NCBI GenBank assembly: GCA_030704615.1
Contig: CM060731.1
Location: 73,514,756 to 73,574,755 of the forward strand
Source: Takakia lepidozioides
Taxonomy: Eukaryota > Streptophyta > Takakiopsida > Takakiales > Takakiaceae
Length of the DNA stretch: 60,000 bases
Reading direction: 5' to 3'
Shown here: positions 47,377 to 57,467 of the stretch, piece after piece
How positions within the stretch are numbered: position 1 is the stretch's first letter
Layout of the letters: the number at the start of each line of letters is the position of its first letter
Made by a program: the position numbers and the translations under genes
Notes under the pieces: model-generated
What the model saw: only the letters and a program-made list of their open reading frames with translations
What the model was told of the DNA's origin: nothing
The model's database searches: none

Positions 47377-47675
47377 GGGTTCGAGAGGTGTTGCCCTCAG
47401 GGGTCCTGATCTTGGAGGGTCGGGATGGCATGACTTGGAAGGACCATGTGCGTAATTGTGCGCCATGTCACCTTCCCAATGTCGATGGCAGAGTTGACCC
47501 AAACTTGGCAGTGGTACCTGCAGGTTTGAGGTGCATGCTCTGTGGGTCTGCCAAAGGGGCAGCCACCATGCTGGTGTGTGATCGATGCTCAAGGGGTTGG
47601 CATATGGGATGCTTGACACCACCTCTTGAGAAGGTTCCTGACGGAGATTGGTTGTGTCCACACTGCTTGGGATAG
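47322..47675 (+). CDS. Retroelement unit 2: PHD finger at the integrase C-terminus
   Basis: After a small SH3-like tail (GRVILRVREVLPSGVLILEG) comes a Cys4-His-Cys3 PHD finger: CMLCGSAKGAATMLVCDRC, GWHMGC, PLEKVPDGDWLCPHC (about 47532-47667). A stop follows at 47673-47675. PHD fingers read histone H3 tails. Chromoviruses carry a chromodomain at this position, so the PHD probably guides integration by chromatin state (inference). Confidence 0.88.
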   Translation: MQQTAPTTLDVTAGRVILRVREVLPSGVLILEGRDGMTWKDHVRNCAPCHLPNVDGRVDPNLAVVPAGLRCMLCGSAKGAATMLVCDRCSRGWHMGCLTPPLEKVPDGDWLCPHCLG

Positions 47676-47930
47676 TGGCAGTGGACATGACTGGAGGCAG
47701 CTAACAAGACATGGGAGGCCAAGCTCATAGGAGTCAATACATGAGATCCCAAGCTCAAGTTCACAGGTTGCAAGACGGCGACTAACGATGGGGCAACTCT
47801 TGCACCCGGCCTCTTGATCGAGTTTGAGTGTAGTAGGGATAGTGGTGGAGGACTTAGTGAGGCTATGGTCACTATCACATCTTGTGGCTACCTGGACTTA
47901 GAGGGACCTAAGCACCAGCTAGGGGGGCGA

Positions 47931-48626
47931 TTGTGTGGACTAGTGACTGCCATAGTGGGCAGCATAGTGGCAGCCTAGTGACTGACTAGTTGTAGCCTAG
48001 TGGTTGGACTAGTGGTGGACTAGTGGTATACTAGTGTGTGGTGTGCACATGTGTTGTGTGGTTTTGGACAGCGATGTAGTTGTGTAGCGATATGTATGCG
48101 CACGACAGCTGTCAAGTTATTTTACCACTAGTGTGAAACTAGCTAGGAAATAGCTAGCTTTTACATATTGACATTTGGGATTGGCCCAAGTGTCAATCCA
48201 GGGGTCAAGGCAGATTTAGGCCCTGGAGTGGTTATCTTCACGGCAAGCGCGGGAGGCTCATCTTTCTCGAGTTGAGCCTCACCGCGCCTAGCTATGGCGC
48301 CGTAGTGTGGATTCCCCATGGCGTGGGGTGCACTTGGCTTGACTTGTATTTGAGTGATGAGGTTATATATGCATGAGTTTATGCTTCAGCTTTGTGAGCT
48401 CGCATGAGCTTGTGCTTGTATTCTTCTTCTTTATCATTGTGTGGACTAGTGACTGCCATAGTGGGCAGCATAGTGGCAGCCTAGTGACTGACTAGTTGTA
48501 GCCTAGTGGTTGGACTAGTGGCTGGACTAGTGGTGGACTAGTGGTATACTAGTGTGTGGTGTGCACATGTGTTGTGTGGTTTTGGATAGCGATGTAGTTG
48601 TATAGCGATATGTATGCGCACGACAG
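47931..48626 (+). repeat. Terminal block B-A-B at the right end
   Basis: B copy 1 is 47931-48108, A copy 3 is 48110-48436, and B copy 2 is 48437-48626. B is rich in CTAGTGG and ends GCGCACGACAG. The B-A joint forms the palindrome GACAGCTGTC. B copy 2 has a 12-bp extra unit (TGGACTAGTGGC) and two substitutions relative to copy 1. Confidence 0.85.
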
Positions 48627-48629
48627 TCT

Positions 48630-50870
48630 GTTCCATGGAGTAAGTTCATCCTCAAACTATGCAGATCCTTCATCAACTTGTTGTATGAGCGGAAATTGCC
48701 AAATTGCATCCATCTGTGTTGTAGGAAGGAAGCTGCCATGCGCTCAAAGTCCTCCTCAGTCAATCCGAACAAGTGCTTTCTTCGCACCCCAAAGGTTGGA
48801 TGTGCCATAGGCAAGGTCTTCAGGCCGTGGGTCATCCATGAGAATCAGCTGCACAAGTAGAGGCGACGCATTTTGGACGCTTGTGGCTTCCAGCAGAGGC
48901 GGCTTCCAGAACATGATTGGCTTCCTCAATAGAAAATTCCATGGAATAATGAAAGGGTACAAATGACCACCGGCGGTCCGCAACAATCCGGTGGAGCTCA
49001 TTATGCCAATCCAAATGGGGATAATTTCTCCCACCCTAAGCCGGGGAAGTGTGAGGTCTTCAGCTCCGGGTCGAATTACCGGTGATGGCGATCGCCAAAC
49101 TGCAAAAAAGGCCGTGTTATGTGAGAGAAAGGCAGTCTGCTGGTCAGTCTGTTGGTCAGTCTGCTGGTCCACAGTCTGTTGGATGACAGGACTTCCCATT
49201 GGCATGGGCTGCATGATGGGCTCCTGGAGAGGAGTCTGCAGGATGACAGGCTGCTCGTTGGGAGTCTGCTCCATTGGAGTCTGCTGGATGACGGCTTGCT
49301 GAATGGGAGTCTGCTGGATGGCAGACTCGGCTATCCCAGACGCATCCCCCCCCCCCCCCCCGACGCGTCTTGAATATGTAATGTCTATATAGCAATAGAT
49401 GACCCAGGATACTTCAATAATATGTACTCCCGCACGCGGTCCATTTCCGCACGCACCGCAGTTGCTTGTAAATGAGCATCATTGCTAGGTATCCGCCAAG
49501 CCTGAATGGCCCTACGAATAGAAACACGTTCATCCTGGTACACGGCAGAGAACTTGGACGTCAGGAACATGGACGTGGACTCTATATTCACCTCATGCAG
49601 CGGACTGGACTCATAGACCAGCAGACTGACAGACGTAACGTGCGTACATAGGGTAGAGGCAACTAGTAGACTGTACCAGTGGACTGGACCAGCGGATTGA
49701 CAAACGGACTCAGTAAGTAATGCAGCGATATAAAACATACTAACTGACGAGCGGAGTGAGCCAGCGGACTGAGGAGAGAACGCAGCGGACTGACCAGACT
49801 GAATAGGCAACGTGACCCCGATGATGGACTCAAACAGCACAGAGAACAGACTGGGCGGTCAGACTGACCATTACCTCCTCTACTTCTTCATCTTCATCTT
49901 CATCTTCAAAGCTGTTCAACAAGTTCTGTTCTGCTTGTCGGATGAATGTGCGTAGCAGACCTGACTGGGCAACTTTGTAGAAATAACGGAAGAAGTCTGG
50001 ATCCCCAATTGGTGGGCACTCTGGTGGGAAAAGCCCAAAGTCAATGAGGCGCAATGTGCCAGGGCAGACTGGCCCTTCAGTGCTCTGTTGGGTTTTTGGT
50101 TTTGACCCTAAACCTCTGGCATGGGTCGCGATATTTGTGTGAGTCTGCAGCCGAGTCTGGTCAAGCAAGTCAATGTCCACTGGACTTGTCACCCCTTCCA
50201 GGCCTTCGAAGTCATCATTCCGGATAATGGTTTGCCCGCCCTGAGCAGATTCACTTTCAGTATCAGTACTGATGGTGTGGGTCTGCCGCCCAGGACGGGG
50301 TTTAGTTTGTTGTGTGGATTTTGTCTTTGCCTCGCGAGCAGACCTTGCAGCCTTCTCTTTTTTTTGCCTCTCCTTTTTTTGGGCCCCATCACTCAGTTTA
50401 CGTTTTCTGGCAGTGTCCGGCGTTCCCTGCACTTACAAATCCTCCATTGACGGGCCACCAGAATGGACGCCATACCATGTGCGCACTTCGTCTAATTCCA
50501 AAGTGCGGGGGTCAAGCACTGATCCGCGCAAGCGCATTGTGGCCTCTTTGACAATCAACATTTCTTTCAGTATCGGCCAAGGTTTGAAATCCCGTGGAAT
50601 CATTGCAACAGTCTCCTTGCAACCCATGTCAACACAATGCTGATTTAGTTGGATTTTGTCCTTGATAACCTCTTCACAGAAGGGACAGAAGAACTTGTCC
50701 TTCTGCCAATTCGAGTTTTTGGGCTTCCGGGCGCGGAGGTCTACAAATGCTTCCACTATTTTATGATCAAACTCGTCTGGTGAGTACCAGTACCTTTGCT
50801 CCTTCTTCAGTCTGGTTTGGTGCACAAAATCCACCCAGTCCGCTCCACCCTTTTCACAAGCATCCTCCAT
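48630..50870 (-). pseudogene. Unrecognised gene, 5' half (split by the retroelement)
   Basis: Family unknown. The start is MEDACEKGGADWVDFVHQT at 50870. Exon 1 (to about 50440) has a finger-like FFCPFCEEVIKDKIQ...HCVDMGC (CxxC, H, C), then MLIVKEATMRLRGSVLDPR. Exon 2 (about 50430-49870) is basic then acidic: QKKERQKKEKAARSAREAK, DFGLFPPECPPIGDPDFFR and a run EDEDEDEEVEEV. About 49560-49385 encodes VYQDERVSIRRAIQAWRIP and EYILLKYPGSS. About 49150-48630 encodes LTLPRLRVGEIIPIWIGI, then FGVRRKHLFGLTEEDFERM and RSYNKLMKDLHSLRMNLL, with a frame change near 48835. CAGTC repeats fill the introns (49130-49330, 49595-49860). The gene resumes at 31843. Charge pattern suggests a nuclear protein. Confidence 0.5.
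49346..49361. repeat. Homopolymer of 16 C
   Basis: C16 between GCAT and GACGCG. It is short, prone to length errors, and lies in an intron. Confidence 0.9.
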
Positions 50871-52615
50871 TGCTGCAGAATGAAACGAAGGTGCAAGGAC
50901 AATGAGCGACAGACAGAAGTCCTATGAAAAGACTCACCCTAAGCAAGAAGAGGACACGGAATGGAATGGAAACACCGTAGCAAGTGAGAACCTCACCGAG
51001 CCGATGAACTTCGAGTTGTTACGAAGGCGAGCGTGTTTGCGACGCTTCGCGGCTCACCACGCCTCTCCACACCTGGGGAAGAACGGCCGTCTTTCGTTAC
51101 GGTGATGGAAACGCAAAGAGGAAAACAAAACAGTGCGAAGAAACAGGCGCGAAGAGAATGGAGTCGATCGCACAGGGAACATGAGAAGAAAGTAGAAGTA
51201 GAAAGGGGAAAACGGGCATGGCACTGCCAACGTGGCGCGATTTCACAGGCGCCAACTATCCGCCGTCATCGCATTGAATACGTCCACCGAACGAACGCAT
51301 CGTACTAAATTCATCCACGGTCCTCGCACGTGCAGCAGACTTATTTCCCATTGGGCCGAGAGTCCACTGGACTGCCAGTCCAACGGACTGTTCGCTTTGC
51401 TGAGGCGAAGCGGCTTCATATTGGAGGCACTTCTCTGCCAGCGGACACACTGAAAAGAGACTGGCAGTAGAACAGACTGACAAAGTACCAGACGAACAGA
51501 CTGATATCCATCGGGGAACGATTGTCGAGCACACCTCCAGTTTAGCAGACTGGTTTGCAAAGAAGCGGGCGGAATGAAGACAAAAGAGAGTAAGGGGAGA
51601 ACATGAAAGTCGAACACACCCATTGCGAATAGACTCGCGGCACAACAGACTGATGCATGCACATTCCAATATCCATAGGGAGAACTATCCAGCAGACGGA
51701 CGTTTCGCCAGACTGGCGGGAGAGCAAGCCAAAAGACTGACCGGAGGGAAAATAAGAAGTCGAACAGACTTAGTGCAACAGACTTCCGACACAACAGACT
51801 GACAAATTCACAAGTGCGACAGACTGATATTCCAACAGACGGACTTCCAGCAGACTGCCTCCAAACTGACTGTTATGCACACGATAAGGGGAATATCCGG
51901 AGCACTGACGGGCTAGCGGACCCACTGTGAACAGACTCGCGGCACAACGGACCTCAAACATCCACGCGCATTTGCAGATGCAATTGTTTCAGCTTGGTCC
52001 GTCTCCTGGCAAATGCGACAATGTACCAATTCTGCACCTACTCCCGTCGTGGCTCAGACATCTGCATTCAGCAGGTGCGTGTGGATGTTTGAGGACCTTA
52101 GGACTGGATGGTGTTCCGTGACGACTCAAATTGTTTTTTTATGCTGCCATCCCTTATATAATATCATGTGGATCCATCACAAAGCTGGGTTTTTTCAGAT
52201 TGTCCAACCTTTTCCACAACTTATGCACGACGGATGCAAGCCGCTATACTTGATCACATAAACAGTCCCATCGTCCGATACGAAATCTGCAATACACGCC
52301 CCCATATGCATACGTTTCCACCATTTTCGCGCCCATGTTACCTATGGGTATATTTATGACATAGAACCAAACCATAAAACGAAGGTTCCCGAAAGCACAA
52401 CAAAATGGCAAAAAAAGTGGAAGCATATGCACGATGGTGGCTATAGTGCCGAGACAGTCCTCTCATGTTCAAGCACACGCTTCATCATTATCATGAACAT
52501 TGCACGCAAAAGAGGACAGTCGCGTGCATGGAAATGCCTACCGCAACATCGGACAACAAACAGCCGTCAAAAGAGAGCGGCCGGGATTTGGTGACAAGAT
52601 CATTGTAATTTTCGT
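50871..52615. other. Element interior beside the right end; CAGACTG repeat patches, no gene
   Basis: This is the 5' flank of the unknown gene. Patches of GCAGACTGAC / GCGGACTCCAC-like repeat lie at about 51345-51560, 51640-51720 and 51760-51960. The rest (51962-52615) shows no gene. Frames here are short and lack motifs. Confidence 0.55.
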
Positions 52616-52962
52616 AGCCCTAAAAATGGAGGGCTCGGATGGGTTATGGGAATGGACGGTGGCGATCTTGCGCCGTCAGCGGACTGGATGGCAGGGGACT
52701 GGCGGGCAGACTGGCGGATTGGCAGACTGCTGGGCAACGGACTGGCCAGCACCGGAATGGCATATTGCTGGGCAGCAAACTGGCCAGCACCGGACTGGCA
52801 TACTGGAGGGCAACGGACTCATGGGCGGGGGACTAACCGCGTGGCGGACGGGGGGCGCGGGCGGGCGGGCTGGGTGCTGGGGAGCCGGGCGTCCGTGCGC
52901 GGGGCCCCACCGGCCACATCGCACTTGCCCATTGAAGACCCTATTGTCTTAAAATGAGAGGC
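52616..52962 (-). repeat. Right terminal inverted repeat, interrupted by a 243-bp repeat expansion
   Basis: The inner part 52616-52686 and outer part 52930-52962 together equal the left repeat. Between them, 52687-52929 holds a GC-rich array of GGCAGACTGGC / CCAGCACCGGACTGG-like units. The break lies exactly beside the CAGTCCGC motif, as if that motif had expanded in place. Confidence 0.92.
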
Positions 52963-52971
52963 GTGTTATTC
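52963..52971. repeat. Right target-site duplication of the giant MULE
   Basis: GTGTTATTC, a perfect match to 12012-12020. Confidence 0.93.
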
Positions 52972-54398
52972 GGCATGAGTAAGCTAAATAAGTAACGTGG
53001 AGTGCTTTGAGAAGATTTTGGAAGCGGAAGTCTGTGTGGAGACCAGAAAGAAATACAGAACAAATTGAACTTGCACTAGCGTAGAGATTGGTGTAGCGTT
53101 TGCTATGCTTTATTCTCTTCATGATTCCCGCTTCGTATTCGCGCTCTCACAATTATGCATTCCCACGGAAAAGTCATATCCAAGATCCTGTATTGACCTT
53201 GAGGTGACCTGGCGGGAGACCTCACATCATGCAGGAGTTCAAATGGGCATGCAGTTTGCCAATTTCTGGCCTGAGACCCTGGCAAGTGATTCCCCAGCCT
53301 CCAGGTAGGGATTATGTATATGGGACTCGTAAGTTCTTCTTAGGGATTTTCAACTCTATGCTATGGAGCTATCTGCCTCGGACAGAGGTGCAAGCATGTT
53401 AGCTCACTCTGTACTTTGAAGGGCTGGTCACCTCAAATTGGCACACACCCACCAGGATACGGAAACTCACCATAGTGTGCGCAGCTAACTCCAATGTCAT
53501 TGTATGGACGTTAGCGTTGATGTAAGGCAGTGCCAGCTACAGTTCGATTTTGAGAGGGAGATAGAGAGATAAAGAGAAAGGTTAATTCAGGAACTTGTAA
53601 ACTCTTATTCCACCGTGAGAGTTGGCAACTAGGATCCCCTTAAGTCTACATTTTTGTTTTGTTTGATACAGGCCAAGCTATAGGCATGGAGCTGCTCTGG
53701 CAGGAGCTCTTCTCAGATCAGGAGAACAGGTTTGAGAAGGTGAGGCTATCTGATTTAGCACTTGAAATTTTTTCAAGGACAGCTTGTGACTGTGCCATGA
53801 TGATGTTGGTCGGCTACATTGTATCTCAGTGACATACAAAATAGATTCTGCTTTTTGTTGCGAAGAAACAACAAAAGAGAAGCAGTAGGTTGTGGCTTGT
53901 TGGGCAGCAAGTCATGAAAGTAGGTTGCTCTCTGTTATCGGAAAATTGCTTGGAGCTAAGATGGTTGTAGCCTGGTGTATGGGGTGCTGGGGTTGCAGCT
54001 ATGACTGCTCAGCCACACACTCATGGTTCTCACAGAGAAGTCCAAGATCTCAAGACTGAAGCAAGAAACGCACAAAGGATGTCCTGTGGGTTAAGAGTCG
54101 GTCAAACCCTTCTTGGTTGAAAGCAGAGCTGGCTTCTTCCGGGATACAAGGTCAAGCCAATTTGGTGATTGTTTGAATGTCAATAAAGCTCCAGCCTTAG
54201 ATACAACATGTATTGTTTTTATGAGGATTGAAGGGTTTATACAAGTTATTGTCAAGTTGATGACCTCAAGAGTTTTGCAACTGTCCATATGTAGCAGGAA
54301 GCATGTCATAATGTACAGATCTTTCAAAGATACTAAAGACATGCTAGGTGAGTTTTCAGTGCAAAGGGGTTGCAACTAAGATTTTTGTCTAGTGCAGG
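52972..54398 (+). other. Flank with possible exon fragments
   Basis: Two stretches look weakly exon-like. 53105-53305 encodes SYPRSCIDLEVTWRETSHH and GMQFANFWPETLASD, ending at a GTAGGG donor. About 53672-53739 follows TTTGATACAG, encodes MELLWQELFSDQENRFEKV in one frame, and ends at GTGAGG. I do not recognise the protein. They could belong to a gene cut by the giant element, but no matching part was seen left of 12,012. Confidence 0.25.
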
Positions 54399-57300
54399 AT
54401 GCAAGTGTTGACTCAGGCACAGTTGTTCGTTGGCCAGCAGACTGGCAGACTGGGTAGCACGTCCACCGCCACTTTTGAGAGAGGACCAAGGGAGGGAGTC
54501 CACAAGAACTCCTCTGACCCTTGTGGGTATTTGAGGACACTATGCAAGTCAAGACGACTGAGAGACGCAGTGTACATTCTGAACCACCAAAGCATTCAGC
54601 CAGACTCCAGTACTTATGTCTGTCTCTTGCAGGAGTGCATCAAAGTGAAAGACCTGGCAGAAGGAAAGCAGGTGCACACCCACATTATCCAAAGTGCATT
54701 CAAGCCAAACATGTTTCTACTCAACACTCTTGTCAACATGTATGCTAAGTGTGGAAGTGTGGTGGATGCACGCCAAGTATTTGACAAAATGCCTGAACGA
54801 GATATGTTTACATGGAGTATAATGATAGCAGGATATACCAAGCATGGGTATGGTAGGGAGGCTTTCAAGATCTATGACCAATTGCAAGTGGAAAGGGTGA
54901 CCCCAAATAAGGTCATGTTCATTTGTATTCTTAATGCGTGTGCCAGCCTAGGAGCCCTGGAAAAGGGCAAAAAGATCCATGCTGACATCATCAAAGCTGG
55001 AGTGACACCAGATATCATTTTGGAGACTGCCCTGGCTGGAATGTATGCCAAATGTGGGAGCATGAAGGATGCGCGACATGTGTTCGACACCATGGCTCAA
55101 CGAGATCTTGTCTCATGGAATGCCATGATTGCAGGATATGCTCAGCATGGGTATGGTAGGGAAGCTTTAGAGATCTATGAGCAAATGCAAAGGGAAAGGG
55201 TGATGCCCAACAGGGTCACATTTATTTGTATTCTCAATGCTTGTGCCAGCATCACAACCCTGGAAAAGGGCAAAGAGGTCCATGCTGTGATCGTCAAAGC
55301 TGGAATTTCTGCGGATGTTGTTCTGGAGACTGCCCTTGCTGACATGTATGCCAAATGCGGGAGCATGAAGGATGCCCATCAAATATTCAAGAATATGGTT
55401 AAAAAAACCGTAGTCTCATGGAACTCCATTATCACAGGGTATGCTCAGCATGGGTGTGGTAGGGAGGCTTTTGAGATGTATGAGCAAATGCAACGGGAAA
55501 GGGTGACACCTAACAGGGTCACATTCATTTCCGTTCTCAATGCTTGTGCCGGCCTAAGATCCCTGGAAAAGGGCAAAGAGGTCCATGGTGATATTATAGA
55601 AGCTGGAATTGCACTAGAAGTCATTCTGGAGACTGCTCTTGCTGACATGTATGCCAAGTGCGGGAGCATGAAGGACGCACGTCAAGTCTTCGACAATATG
55701 GCCAAACAAGATGTAGTCTCATGGAGTGCAATGATCAGGGGATATGCTCAGGATGGTTGCTACAGGGAGGCCTTCGAGATTTATGAGCAAATGCAAAGGC
55801 AAGCGTTGACACCTGACAGGGTCACATTCGGTTCCATTCTCAATGTGTGTGCCAGCCTAGGGGACCTGGAAAGGAGCAAGCGGATCCATGCTGACATAAG
55901 CAAAAGTGGAGTTGCACTAGATACAATTCTGGAAAATACCCTTGTTGACATTTATGCCAAATGTGGGAGCATGAAGGATGCTTGTCAAGTGTTCAACAGT
56001 ATGGCTAATCGAAACGTGGTCTCTTGGAGCGCGATGATAGCAGGATATGTTAAAAATGGCTGTGGCATCGAGGCTTTTGAGATCTATGAGCAAATGCAAC
56101 GAGAAGAGGTGACCCCTGACAGAATCACCTTCATTTCTATTCTCAATACTTGCGCAAGCCTGCGTGCCCTGGAAAAGGGCAAACTGGTCCATGCTGACAT
56201 CATGAATTCTGAAATTGCGTCATATGTTAATTTGGAAAACTCCCTTATTGACATGTATGCCAAATGTGGGGCCATCAAGGAAGCACGTCAAGTATTCAAC
56301 AACATGGTTGAACGAGATGTGGTCTCCTGGAGTGCAATGATTGCGGGATATGGTCAGCATGGGTGTGGGAGGGAGGCCCTGCAACTATTTGAACAATTGC
56401 AACAGGCAGGCTTTAAGCCCAACTGTGTTACCTTTGTATCTCTTCTCTCTACATGTAGCCATGTGGGCTTAGTGGATGAAGGCCATCACTACTTCTATTC
56501 CATGATTCAAGATCATGGCCTCACCCCTGCAGTGGAGCATTTTAGCTGCATGGTGGACCTTCTTGGCCGTGCAGGGCAGTTGGATCAGGCGGAGGACTTC
56601 ATTAACAGCATGCCCATCAAACCGGATGTCCAGGTGTGGATTGCCTTGCTTGGTGCCTGCAGAGTTCATGGCAATGTAGAGGCAGCTGAACATGTGGCGA
56701 AAAGCGTTCTTGAGACTGATCCAGAGAACCCTGCAGCTTATGTGCCGCTCTCGAACATCAATGCTGCGGTTGGAGATGGGATGATGAAGCAAAAGTGAGG
56801 AAAATGATGGAGGACAAAGGTATGGGGATGTAGCCAGGGCAGAGCTGCATGGAGGTCTGCCAGGGGTGCATACATTTCTTGCAGAAGACATTACATCCAC
56901 AAATTAATGAAATCCATACTGAGCTGAACAGATTGAAATGGGTGGATGGAGGAATCTGGGTGCATGCCTGACGGTGGCTTTCTATTGAACGATATCGACC
57001 AGGAGCAGGAGTTTCTCTTTGCCTCCTGGAGAAGCTGGCCATTGCTTTTGGACTCATCTGCACACCACCCAGGATGCCTATCCATGTTATCCAGAACCTC
57101 CAGGTGTGTGGTGACTGCCACACAGCCACCACTTCATCTTCAAGATTGTAGGGTGACACCAGAGAGTGACACGGAGCGGGTGACATAATGGGAGTGACAC
57201 TAGTAGTTGGAGAGACACTGGAGCGTCATTGGACAAAGGACTAACTCCCACATGGTCACTTGGTGTCACAAAGTTTAAGTATGGAAAGTACAAAATAATT

Positions 57301-57467
57301 GGAGTGACACGGATCCGGGTGATATAGCAATCCAACAAGGATCAAACCTTGCACCTCATGTCTACCATCAGCATTACCGTGCGAGTGGAGCAGTTCTTGT
57401 GCAGGATTTCGAGCAATTTCACCACTTCCAAAATGGGGTTTGTTTGTGTGGGGATGATCTACATTAT
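54399..57467 (+). pseudogene. Decayed DYW-class PPR paralogue
   Basis: Open from 54399 to 56798 (799 codons) with six MYAKCG-type modules. Its start (VGQQTGRLGSTSTATFERGP) parallels the gene at 5255, so the two are paralogues. A one-base change near 56780 shifts the frame in the E domain, giving QKstop instead of continuing. After it, remnants of the DYW part appear in several frames, for example KPDVQVWIALLGACRVHG before, [10 protein letters not shown] and CGDCHTA-like remains after, and FIFKIVG near 57133-57153. The last piece, QFHHFQNGVCLCGDD, sits at about 57411-57455, separated by about 250 bp of unrelated sequence. The final Tyr-Trp is lost. It was once an RNA-editing factor and is now surely inactive for editing. 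A truncated PPR protein could still be made. Confidence 0.88.
57154..57404. other. Insertion inside the DYW remnant
   Basis: About 250 bp with repeated GGAGTGACAC(G/T)-like motifs (57190, 57300) and GGGTGACA (57151, 57178). They do not fit the DYW code on either side. No clear terminal repeats or target duplication; origin unknown. Confidence 0.6.

Larger units (their letters stand above)
31857..48626 (+). mobile_element. Nested Ty3/gypsy retroelement composite with C5 methyltransferase and PHD finger
   Basis: It splits the unknown minus-strand gene. The outer ends read TGTCAAG...CGACA, with a 4-bp direct repeat GTCT outside (31853-31856 and 48626-48629). It contains segment A (327-332 bp; at 31857, 38128 and 48110) and segment B (178-190 bp; at 47931 and 48437). 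The order is A - unit 1 (cut in the methyltransferase) - A - unit 2 (gag to PHD) - B - A - B. A purine tract, AGGGGGGCGA, sits directly before the first B (47921-47930), and a TATATATGC box is in A (32111-32119). B plus A would make a TG...CA long terminal repeat of about 505 bp, but neither 5' copy of A has B before it. See the finding on this arrangement. Confidence 0.85.
12021..52962. mobile_element. Giant 41-kb Mutator-like (MULE) transposon
   Basis: The left end begins GCCTCTCATTTTAAG at 12021. The right end is its reverse complement, ending at 52962. Inverted repeats of about 104 bp differ at two bases, not counting a 243-bp insertion in the right copy. Flanking both ends is a perfect 9-bp direct repeat, GTGTTATTC (12012-12020 and 52963-52971). 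A target duplication of 9 bp and long terminal repeats are hallmarks of the Mutator superfamily, and a DDE/SWIM transposase lies just inside the left end. Cargo includes a second DDE/SWIM protein, a ParB-methyltransferase gene and an unknown gene, plus a nested Ty3/gypsy composite of about 16.8 kb. Without that insertion the element would be about 24 kb. It sits between two paralogous PPR genes. Coding lesions suggest this copy cannot mobilise itself. Confidence 0.92.

Noticed and set aside
49346-49361. C16 run as a G-quadruplex regulatory site
   Set aside because: It is a simple homopolymer in an intron, likely slippage or sequencing-length noise, with no supporting context.
12021-52962. Endogenous giant-virus or Polinton-like insertion
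   Set aside because: There is no polymerase B, capsid or packaging ATPase gene; the 9-bp duplication and SWIM/DDE transposases fit Mutator better.
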